A DNA stretch of 64,000 nt from NCBI RefSeq assembly GCF_003403095.1, contig NZ_CP031555.1, positions 1,364,001 to 1,428,000 of the forward strand, written 5' to 3'. Position 1 is the first letter of the stretch. Every line of letters starts with the position of its first letter. Below the pieces are notes generated by a model. That model was not told the DNA's origin, did no database searches, and saw only the letters and a list, made by a program, of their open reading frames with translations. This document shows, one piece after another, positions 57,660 to 64,000 of the stretch. This DNA comes from Thalassospira indica (GTDB taxonomy: Bacteria; Pseudomonadota; Alphaproteobacteria; Rhodospirillales; Thalassospiraceae). A program made the position numbers and the translations under genes.

Positions 57660-60263
57660 ATGACTGACGACAAGAATACGGAAAATGTGTCCGTCGATCA
57701 GGGGCTGCAGGACCTGATTGCGGAAAATGATACAGGGGCCCGTCAACCAAGTGGTTTGACGGCGAAAATATTACTGTGGCTTGCGGTCGCATGGTCACTG
57801 TTCCAGCTTTGGCTGGCCTCGCCATTGCCATTTATCTTTAATTTCGGCGTTTTGAACTCGACCGAGGCACGGTCGATCCATCTCGCTTTTGCAATTTTTC
57901 TGGCCTTTATGGCCTATCCGGCCTTCAAGAATTCGCCGCGCAGTTATATCCCGGTTATGGATTGGGTTCTGGCGGCGGTTGGCGCGTTTTGCGCGGCCTA
58001 TATTTACATTTTCTATCGTGAAATCTCGGATCGTCCCGGGCTTCCGACGACGGGCGACCTTGTCGCGGCTGGCGTTGGTCTTGTCATGTTGCTTGAAGCA
58101 ACCCGTCGCGCACTTGGCCCGCCCTTGATGATCGTTGCGATGGTGTTCCTAGCATATGTCTTCTTTGGCAATGCACCGTGGGTGCCCGACGTTCTGCAAT
58201 GGAGTGGTGCAAGCTTCTCCAAGGCGATGTCGCATCAGTGGATCACCACCGAAGGCGTGTTTGGTATCGCGCTTGGCGTATCAACCAGCTTTGTGTTCCT
58301 GTTTGTCCTGTTTGGATCGCTTCTCGATAAGGCGGGTGCTGGCAACTATTTCATCAAGGTTGCCTTTGCCGCCCTTGGTCACATGCGCGGTGGCCCGGCA
58401 AAGGCCGCTGTTTTGTCATCGGCGATGACGGGGCTTATTTCAGGGTCCTCGATTGCCAACGTTGTGACGACCGGTACCTTTACCATTCCGCTGATGAAGC
58501 GCGTTGGTTTCTCGGGCGAGAAGGCCGGTGCGGTGGAAGTCGCATCCTCGGTCAATGGTCAGATCATGCCGCCTGTGATGGGAGCTGCGGCCTTCCTGAT
58601 GGTGGAATATGTCGGCATTCCGTACCCGGAAGTCATCAAACATGCCTTCCTGCCCGCAACGATTTCCTATATTGCGCTGATTTACATTGTTCACCTTGAG
58701 GCACTTAAAGCGAACATGAAGGGCCTGCCGAAACGGGTTACCTCGACCCTTGGTCAAACGCTGATCAGATCGATTCTGTTTGTTCTGTCACTGGTGGTGC
58801 TTTCGGGGCTGGTTTATTACGCCATTGTCTTCCAGAAGCAGCTATTTGGTGATGCCGTTGGTTGGATTGTCGCACTCGAGTGTGCTGCGATCTATCTGGC
58901 AGGGCTTTATTACGCGGCAAGATATCCCGATCTTGAAATGGATGATCCCAACCAGCCGGTGGTCGAGTTGCCGGCTTTGGGTGAAACCGCCAAGGCTGGC
59001 TTGCATTATCTGCTGCCGGTTGTGGTTCTGGTCTGGTTCCTGATGATTGAATTGAAATCACCGGGGCTTTCGGCCTTCTGGGCAACGGTTCTGATGATCT
59101 TCATCATGCTGACCCAGCATGCGGCTAAGGGCATTTTCCGCAAAAGCCGCAATGTTTCCAACGACCTCAAGCTTGGCTTGATCGACGTGATTGACGGTTT
59201 TGCCACCGGTGCCCGCAACATGATCGGGATTGGTGTGGCAACCGCCGCCGCCGGGATCATCGTTGGCACGGTTTCACTGACAGGTATCGGTCAGGTGATG
59301 GTTGAATTCGTCGAACTGATTTCGGGCGGCAATTTGATGCTGATCCTGATCTTCACCGCAGTGATCAGCCTGATCCTTGGTATGGGGCTTCCGACCACGG
59401 CAAACTACATCGTGGTTTCGAGCCTGATGGCACCAGTGATTGTCGAACTTGGCGCGGCAAACGGACTGATCGTGCCGTTAATCGCGGTTCACCTGTTCGT
59501 CTTCTATTTCGGTATCATGGCCGATGTGACCCCACCGGTCGGTTTGGCATCCTTTGCCGCCGCCGCGGTTTCGGGGGCTGATCCGATGAAGACGGGTTTG
59601 GTTGCATTCTTCTATTCAATGCGCACAGCCGTCCTACCGTTCTTGTTCCTGTTCAACACGCAACTTCTGATGATCGGTCTGGATCATCCGCTGGATGTGG
59701 TGATGGTGATCATTGTTTCGACAATCGCCATGCTGGTCTTTGCCGCAGCGACGCAGGGGTATTTCTTTGCCCGGTCCAAGCTGTGGGAAAGTGCGGCACT
59801 GCTGTTGATCGCGTTCACCTTGTTCCGTCCGGGTTTCTGGCTCGACATGATTGCGCCGCCTTATGAAAACCTGCCGGCGACAACCATCGTCGAAGATGCT
59901 GCCAACATGCCGCCTGAATCCAACATCCTTCTGGATGTCGAAGGCATCAGCATCGAAGGGGATGAGGTTTCCAAATCCGTGATGCTGCCGCTTGGTCCGG
60001 CAGGTGCGGGTGAGGATCGCCTTTATCACGCCGGTATCGGTATCCGGAATGAAGATGGTCGTATCTATATCGACGACCTGGTCTTTGCTGGTCCGGCCGA
60101 GAAAGCCGGTCTTGATTTCGACTTTGAAATCACCGCGGTAAAGGTCGAGGCTGATCGTCCGGCCAAGGAAGTCTTCTTTATCCCGGCCTTCCTGTTGCTG
60201 GGTGGGATCATTGTTCTTCAACGCCGACGCAAGCGCAGTGAAGACGCGCTTGGTACGGCCTGA
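57660..60263 (+). CDS. Fused TRAP transporter permease (DctQM) with DUF3394-like tail
   Basis: A roughly 867-residue inner-membrane permease of the fused 4TM+12TM TRAP type used with TAXI binding proteins. DctM-like motifs include SGSSIANVVTTGTFTIPLMKRVGFSG, MPPVMGAAAFLMVEYVG, LGMGLPTTANYIVVSSLMAP and ADVTPPVGLASFAAAAVSG. The last 130 residues leave the membrane: RIYIDDLVFAGPAEKAGLDFDFEITAVKVEADRP looks like a PDZ-type segment of DUF3394, then a final membrane helix and basic tail. I chose ATG 57660 with GGGAG upstream; the frame is open to 57591. Confidence 0.93.
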   Translation: MTDDKNTENVSVDQGLQDLIAENDTGARQPSGLTAKILLWLAVAWSLFQLWLASPLPFIFNFGVLNSTEARSIHLAFAIFLAFMAYPAFKNSPRSYIPVMDWVLAAVGAFCAAYIYIFYREISDRPGLPTTGDLVAAGVGLVMLLEATRRALGPPLMIVAMVFLAYVFFGNAPWVPDVLQWSGASFSKAMSHQWITTEGVFGIALGVSTSFVFLFVLFGSLLDKAGAGNYFIKVAFAALGHMRGGPAKAAVLSSAMTGLISGSSIANVVTTGTFTIPLMKRVGFSGEKAGAVEVASSVNGQIMPPVMGAAAFLMVEYVGIPYPEVIKHAFLPATISYIALIYIVHLEALKANMKGLPKRVTSTLGQTLIRSILFVLSLVVLSGLVYYAIVFQKQLFGDAVGWIVALECAAIYLAGLYYAARYPDLEMDDPNQPVVELPALGETAKAGLHYLLPVVVLVWFLMIELKSPGLSAFWATVLMIFIMLTQHAAKGIFRKSRNVSNDLKLGLIDVIDGFATGARNMIGIGVATAAAGIIVGTVSLTGIGQVMVEFVELISGGNLMLILIFTAVISLILGMGLPTTANYIVVSSLMAPVIVELGAANGLIVPLIAVHLFVFYFGIMADVTPPVGLASFAAAAVSGADPMKTGLVAFFYSMRTAVLPFLFLFNTQLLMIGLDHPLDVVMVIIVSTIAMLVFAAATQGYFFARSKLWESAALLLIAFTLFRPGFWLDMIAPPYENLPATTIVEDAANMPPESNILLDVEGISIEGDEVSKSVMLPLGPAGAGEDRLYHAGIGIRNEDGRIYIDDLVFAGPAEKAGLDFDFEITAVKVEADRPAKEVFFIPAFLLLGGIIVLQRRRKRSEDALGTA

Positions 60264-60277
60264 CTGGGAGATTGAAC

Positions 60278-60706
60278 ATGTACAAGGATATTCTGGTCAC
60301 AGTAGATCTTGATCATGAGTCTTCCTGGAAGAAGGCCGTGCCGGTTGCGATCAAGCAGGCGCAAAGCTTTGGCGCGCGCCTTCATGTTCTGACCGTGGTG
60401 CCCACGGTTGGAATGTCGATGGTTGGTCAATTCTTCCCGAAGGGTTACGAAACCAAGGTTCTTGAAGCCTACAACGAACGTCTGCACCAATTTGTGGCTG
60501 AACATATTCCGTCAGACATCAAGGTGCAGCACATCGTCGGCCAGGGAACGGTTTACGAGGTCATCCTTCAGATTGCGAAGAAAACCAATTGCGACCTGAT
60601 CGTGATCGGATCCCACCGCCCGGAACTGAAGGATTACCTTCTGGGGCCGAATGCCGCGCGCGTTGTGCGCCATGCAGATTGCTCGGTGATGGTTGTTCGC
60701 GAGTAG
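60278..60706 (+). CDS. Universal stress protein family (UspA-type)
   Basis: A 142-residue cytoplasmic protein with the UspA fold: YKDILVTVDLDHESSWKKAV at the start and the ATP-binding pattern G-2x-G-9x-G(S/T) near the end (VIGSHRPELKDYLLGPNAARVVRHADCSVMVVRE). It follows the fused permease by 14 bases; a UspA-like protein (TeaD) is known to bind and regulate the ectoine TRAP system in Halomonas, so a similar regulatory role is likely. ATG 60278 with GGGAG. Confidence 0.92.
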   Translation: MYKDILVTVDLDHESSWKKAVPVAIKQAQSFGARLHVLTVVPTVGMSMVGQFFPKGYETKVLEAYNERLHQFVAEHIPSDIKVQHIVGQGTVYEVILQIAKKTNCDLIVIGSHRPELKDYLLGPNAARVVRHADCSVMVVRE

Positions 60707-60735
60707 GCTTTGAAGGCCTTTCTGCTTGAATAGAA

Positions 60736-60767
60736 AACGGGGGCGATGCAACTGCATCGCCCCCGTT
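60736..60767. terminator. Bidirectional terminator-like hairpin
   Basis: Fifteen-base perfect stem AACGGGGGCGATGCA (60736-60750) / TGCATCGCCCCCGTT (60753-60767), two-base loop. The T-run (TTTTC) follows on the minus strand, so it mainly serves the convergent Cys-repeat gene. Confidence 0.8.
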
Positions 60768-60789
60768 GCCGTTGGGACGTATCAAATCA

Positions 60790-61113
60790 TCACTTTGCGG
60801 CGCACGGGTTCGCAGCACATGGATTGGCCGCACACGGGTTTTTCGCAGCACATGGATTAGCTGCGCACGGGTTGGCGGCACACGGGCTGCACGGGTTAAC
60901 CACTTTTTTGGCTGCACACGGGTTCGCAGCACACGGGTTTGCGGCACAAGGATTGGCTGCACATGGGCTGCACGGTGCGCAGCTTGCCACTTCGGCGGTC
61001 GGTGCCGGAAGCGGGGCGGCCATCGCCATCGGTGTTGCCATGGCAAGGCTGGTGCCGATTGCCATCGCCGGGATGAGTGCCTTTTGTGCGAAAGTCATGG
61101 ATTTCTTGGTCAT
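60790..61113 (-). CDS. Secreted cysteine-rich CAANP-repeat protein
   Basis: A 107-residue protein. Residues 1-33 are a signal peptide (TKKSMTFAQKALIPAMAIG..., ending MAMAA), followed by a short Pro/Ala stretch. From residue 45 to the end the chain is built of near-perfect CAANP units, interrupted by KKVVNPCSP and KNP. There are 13 Cys at regular five-residue steps (45, 48, 51, 56, 61, 66, 75, 78, 83, 88, 94, 99, 104). The sequence suggests a periplasmic metal-binding or cross-linked protein. ATG 61113 has GAGAGG upstream; the frame is open to 61221. I know no characterised homologue. It is divergent from the FGE-like gene. Confidence 0.85.
   Translation of the reverse strand: MTKKSMTFAQKALIPAMAIGTSLAMATPMAMAAPLPAPTAEVASCAPCSPCAANPCAANPCAANPCAAKKVVNPCSPCAANPCAANPCAAKNPCAANPCAANPCAAK
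60793..60981 (-). repeat. Fifteen-base tandem repeat coding for CAANP units
   Basis: The coding region is a degenerate tandem array with a 15-base unit encoding Cys-Ala-Ala-Asn-Pro. Codons vary between units (for example GCA, GCC and GCG for Ala; AAC and AAT for Asn), so the protein repeat is kept while the DNA drifts, which points to selection on the protein. Confidence 0.85.
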
Positions 61114-61439
61114 GTCGTGCCTCTCTGAAGATCCGGTAAGTTCAATCCGGGGCGTTCCATCGCCCATCGGTAAGCGCACTATGATCCAATTCTTCACCGA
61201 AGCGGCGTCACATGGTTTCACTGTTGTGTGAGACCGTCGTGTTCAAAAAGGCGTTTGCCTACAATTGATTAGAAGCCCATTAGATAAAATGCATGTCAGA
61301 AATGCCGGTTAAAAACTGTCAAACCGATTGAAAGTGCGGCAAAAGTTCAGCATCTTGGGGTCAGTTATAAAGGGGGCTTAAGTTGGGGTTTCGTTTGAAT
61401 AAAGCGTGAGCCCCACCGCCCATCAGGACGGAAGTTTGT

Positions 61440-62306
61440 ATGATAGTCGGGGATCGTATCGCAGAAATCTGGAAGTTCTGCGCTGTTGCGTGCGTTGTTG
61501 GCCTTGCGGGAAACGCAGAGGCGGCAGGTAATGGAATCCCCGAGACGGTCGACATTCCGTCTGGCTGGTTTTGGCAGGGATCCGATTCAGTCGAACGGCA
61601 ATATGCCTATCAGATTGACGAGCAGGTCTATGGCCACGATATCAGCCGCCGTAACCGTTGGTATGATCTCGAAGCCGATAAATGGCGCGTCCATCTTTTG
61701 GGTTATGATATCGGCAAAACGCCGGTAACCAATGACCAGTATGCGGTTTTTGTTGAAGAAACCGGCCATCCCGCACCGACGATCAGCCAGGAAGACTGGG
61801 AACGTCAGGGGCTGATTTATAACTATGACACCATCGTACCGTTCCTTTGGAACGATGGTCGTCCCCCGCGCGGACGCGGCAATCATCCCGTCGTTCTGGT
61901 GTCGTGGCAGGATGCCAACGCCTATACCCGTTGGCTGAGCGAAAAGACGGGTGAAAGCTGGCACTTGCCCGATGAGCTGTATTGGGAAAAGGCGACGCGT
62001 GGCCCGGATGGTACGTTCTATCCTTGGGGAAATATTTTCGACGCAAGCCGCCTGAACAGTGCTGATAGCGGACCGTTTGATACCATGCCGGTCGGCCAGT
62101 TCGAGGCCGGGCCATATGGTGTGCTTGACGGTGTCGGGCAGGTGTTTGAATGGACGTCTTCGTCTTCTCAGCCAGGCTATCGCACGGTTAAAGGCGGATC
62201 ATGGGATGATCGCGGGTGCGGGGTTTGTCGCCCGGCCGCCCGTCACGCCCGCCCGGAATATCTCAAGCACATCCTGATTGGTTTTCGGGTGATGCGCGAT
62301 CACTGA
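61440..62306 (+). CDS. Formylglycine-generating-enzyme (SUMF1) family protein, secreted
   Basis: A 288-residue protein with a probable signal peptide (IAEIWKFCAVACVVGLAGNAEAA, cut near residue 29) and a full FGE-sulfatase fold: DIPSGWFWQGSDS, YDIGKTPVTNDQYAVFVEETGH, HPVVLVSWQDANAYTRWLSEKTG, WHLPDELYWEKATRG, YPWGN, VFEWTSS and KGGSWDD...FRVMRDH. Known FGEs use two Cys to bind copper; here the corresponding region has CGVC (Cys260 and Cys263) in a CxxC arrangement. It may be a modifying enzyme or a non-enzymatic relative. The ATG follows GGAAG. Target unknown. Confidence 0.85.
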   Translation: MIVGDRIAEIWKFCAVACVVGLAGNAEAAGNGIPETVDIPSGWFWQGSDSVERQYAYQIDEQVYGHDISRRNRWYDLEADKWRVHLLGYDIGKTPVTNDQYAVFVEETGHPAPTISQEDWERQGLIYNYDTIVPFLWNDGRPPRGRGNHPVVLVSWQDANAYTRWLSEKTGESWHLPDELYWEKATRGPDGTFYPWGNIFDASRLNSADSGPFDTMPVGQFEAGPYGVLDGVGQVFEWTSSSSQPGYRTVKGGSWDDRGCGVCRPAARHARPEYLKHILIGFRVMRDH

Positions 62307-62414
62307 TCGCCCGAGACGATTGTTGCAAAGCGCCATCAAATCACTAACTGTTGAAAGGGGTTTATTGGCGTGATCGGTCGCAAACCGCCTTATTCTGTGC
62401 AAAAGGAATAACGG

Positions 62415-63182
62415 GTGGATCGCAACGATGTTGGTAAAGAAATGACTGAAGACAAACTCGATTTGGCGTCTATCCCGACAGATCAGCTTGAAAAGATGTT
62501 GGCCGCGGGACGCGATGTTATGGAATGTCACCGCGTTTTGACGGCGACGGGCGATAACATCGTCGGTGAACTGATCAAGGGGTCGGGGACGTTCTATGAA
62601 TGGAACCACTACCCCGAAGGCGATGTCTATGATCGCCAGTCACATGCACAGTTCTATTATCATGCCCATCCCAAGGAAGAACGCCGGGATTGGGACGAGC
62701 ACGGACATTTCCATACCTTCATGCGTCCGCGCGGCATGCCTGATGGCTGCAAACCCAAACAGATCGAAGGCTTCGCCTATCCCGAGGGGCCGAACGACGC
62801 ACTTTCGCATTTGATCGCGTTTTCTATGGATGAGTTCGGCTTTTGCCAGCGATTGTTTACCACCAACCGTTGGGTCACGGGCGAAGTCTGGTATGACGCC
62901 GAAGACGTCATCGGTATGCTTGATGGTTTTGTCATCGACCATGCCCAGCCGTCCTGGCCGGTCAACCGTTGGGTGTCGGGCATGATGGTGCTTTTCCGGC
63001 CGCAGATTGAACAACTTATCCGCGAACGCGATCAGGCCGTTGCCGATTGGGCGCAAAAACACCCGGACCGTGACGTCTATGAAGATCGTGACCTTGAAGT
63101 CACTGCGACCCTGGATGTCGCAACGGTGGAGCAGATGCGTTCGGTCGGCGAAGAACTTCTGCGTCGGCGCGAGGCGGCATAG
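62415..63182 (+). CDS. Conserved hypothetical protein with His-rich motif
   Basis: A 255-residue soluble protein with no signal peptide. The most distinctive stretch is QFYYHAHPKEERRDWDEHGHFHTFMRP (about residues 79-105), with six His residues that could form a metal site; it resembles the DUF6969-type family, but I am unsure. A later segment HLIAFSMDEFGFCQRLFTTNRWVTGEVWYDAEDV and a charged coiled-coil-like end follow. The start is GTG 62415, with AAGGA seven bases upstream; ATG 62442 is an alternative. No function can be given. Confidence 0.8.
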   Translation: MDRNDVGKEMTEDKLDLASIPTDQLEKMLAAGRDVMECHRVLTATGDNIVGELIKGSGTFYEWNHYPEGDVYDRQSHAQFYYHAHPKEERRDWDEHGHFHTFMRPRGMPDGCKPKQIEGFAYPEGPNDALSHLIAFSMDEFGFCQRLFTTNRWVTGEVWYDAEDVIGMLDGFVIDHAQPSWPVNRWVSGMMVLFRPQIEQLIRERDQAVADWAQKHPDRDVYEDRDLEVTATLDVATVEQMRSVGEELLRRREAA

Positions 63183-63253
63183 CACGGTTGCGCAACAGGT
63201 ATCTGTAATACCCAGGACGCATTGCCAGAGACTGTAAACAGAGTGCAAATCAC

Positions 63254-63286
63254 AAAAATGGCCGGGGCATGTTGCTCCGGCCATTT
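63254..63286 (-). terminator. Terminator of the cytochrome c gene
   Basis: On the minus strand AAATGGCCGG / CCGGCCATTT (arms 63277-63286 and 63256-63265) followed by TTTTT. Confidence 0.85.
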
Positions 63287-63309
63287 CGTATTGCGAGATC
63301 GTGAGAGTG

Positions 63310-63708
63310 TTACTGAGCTTTCAGGAACTCGATGATGTCGGCAACATCTTCATCTTTGTTGAGTTTGAACGCCATTTTGGAGCGTTCCTTGGAACCCGCG
63401 ATTTCACTGAGCTTGGCCGACGGGTCCTTGAGGTAATCGGTCAGGAACGCCTCGTCAGCAACAAAGCCTTTTTCGCAGGCAGCAAGATAGCCCTTGCCGT
63501 ATTTGAAACCTTCAACCGTGCCGCATTCACGACCGAACGAACCCGCAAGGCTTGGGCCGACCTTGTTCACACCAGCTTCAAGGCTGTGGCAAGCAGCACA
63601 GCGCTTGAAAAGTTTTTCACCTTTCTCCGCATCACCAGCAATCGCAGGGGCGGCAGACAGGAAGGCGATGGAGCTGGCAACGAGAACCAGTTTGCGCGAA
63701 AACGTCAT
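63310..63708 (-). CDS. Class I cytochrome c (c2/c550-like)
   Basis: A 132-residue periplasmic electron carrier. A signal peptide ends at PAIAG near residue 25. The heme attachment motif CAACH occupies residues 37-41, and the sixth ligand Met112 is in RSKMAFKL, giving the normal single-heme class I layout. GPSLAGSFGR is the conserved loop after the heme site. The ATG has a GAGAGG site. Electron partners cannot be deduced. Confidence 0.93.
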   Translation of the reverse strand: MTFSRKLVLVASSIAFLSAAPAIAGDAEKGEKLFKRCAACHSLEAGVNKVGPSLAGSFGRECGTVEGFKYGKGYLAACEKGFVADEAFLTDYLKDPSAKLSEIAGSKERSKMAFKLNKDEDVADIIEFLKAQ

Positions 63709-64000
63709 TATTGAGCCTCTCTCTTAGTTCGATGTTCCCGGTGATCGGGATAATGCACCACTTTCTGGCGCATCTGTGGGTAAACGCAAGGTCAACGCGG
63801 GATATTGTTATGCGTCGAACAAGTACAAGATCGCTTGATCTTCAAAAACTGGTAACCAGATCTATCATAGTGTGATGGTGAAAAATTTGAGTTTAGTCAA
63901 TTTTTGGACTGAGCTGTCGAAATTTGCCAGATTTCAGATGCTTCTGATTGCTGGTGCAAGGCTTACGACTGAAATAGTGTGTTTTCGCCATTGTGGCAGA
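63709..64000. other. Upstream region of the cytochrome c gene to window edge
   Basis: 292 bases without a recognised gene. The first part must carry the cytochrome c promoter. The last 200 bases are AT-rich and contain a weak inverted repeat, TTTAGTCAATTTTTGGACTGA near 63894-63914. A gene may begin beyond the window. Confidence 0.4.

Noticed and set aside
60790..61113. Possibility that the Cys-repeat protein is a bufferin-type RiPP precursor
   Set aside because: Bufferins have a modifying DUF692-type enzyme and a DoxX-like partner beside them and do not show CAANP repeats; none of these partners is visible here.
60746..61231. A 161-codon plus-strand open frame of repeated AHGFAAHG units
   Set aside because: It is the reverse-strand reading of the CAANP repeat gene. 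The minus-strand frame has a signal peptide and a GAGAGG site, and the plus-strand one has neither.

Overview
The window looks like one contiguous piece of chromosome from a free-living alphaproteobacterium of the order Rhodospirillales, most like Thalassospira. This is inferred from the protein families, TRAP transporters of two kinds, two HBM-type chemoreceptors, a fused TAXI-TRAP permease with a DUF3394-like tail, a PiT transporter and even, moderately high GC. I ran no database search. There is no phage, insertion sequence, CRISPR array or obvious island. Almost everything is accessory metabolism plus core housekeeping.

Layout. 1-7376 (minus strand) is the start of the division and cell wall (dcw) cluster: mraZ-rsmH-ftsL-ftsI-murE-murF-mraY, with mraY cut by the window edge. 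Four-base overlaps join mraZ/rsmH, rsmH/ftsL and ftsL/ftsI. Upstream lies a regular array of TGGGN boxes that fits the MraZ operator. 7.9-16.2 kb holds an EF-hand secreted protein, a CorA transporter, an isochorismatase-like hydrolase, a PPOX-type flavoprotein, the RNase P RNA gene (rnpB, minus, with a readable promoter), a peptidoglycan amidase, an EamA permease, an ABC-F ATPase (Uup) and a TerB/DnaJ-domain protein. 16.5-29.1 kb holds two tandem chemoreceptors, a MarR-like regulator, an SDR dehydrogenase and a dctPQM-(5-oxoprolinase) operon, which suggests uptake and hydrolysis of pyroglutamate.

29.5-44.1 kb is a mixed stretch: membrane-anchored FMN glutamate-synthase-like protein, YjhX-like protein, GNAT acetyltransferase, GAF-GGDEF diguanylate cyclase, AIM24-like protein, FAD-linked D-lactate/glycolate-type oxidase, LpxR-like lipid A deacylase, DUF2189 membrane protein, large AsmA protein and PiT phosphate transporter. 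44.2-48.8 kb is a queuosine block: YhhQ transporter, QueA, Tgt, QueF and QueG. 48.8-52.9 kb has a calcineurin-type phosphodiesterase, a ribbon-helix-helix protein beside an asparagine-synthase-like protein, and a PAS-REC-HPt signalling protein.

53.1-60.7 kb is a coherent catabolic cluster: RpiR regulator, class III aminotransferase, BKACE (beta-keto acid cleavage enzyme), TAXI-type binding protein, fused TRAP permease and UspA protein. Inverted repeats built on GAAACA occur both before the regulator and before the transporter. I infer uptake of an amino-bearing acid, transamination to a beta-keto acid, and acetyl-CoA-dependent cleavage. 60.8-63.7 kb holds a small secreted protein made almost entirely of CAANP repeats (13 cysteines), divergent from a secreted formylglycine-generating-enzyme-like protein with a CxxC motif, then a histidine-rich conserved protein and a class I cytochrome c. 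The Cys-repeat/FGE-like pair and the BKACE cluster are the best candidates for undescribed biology here.
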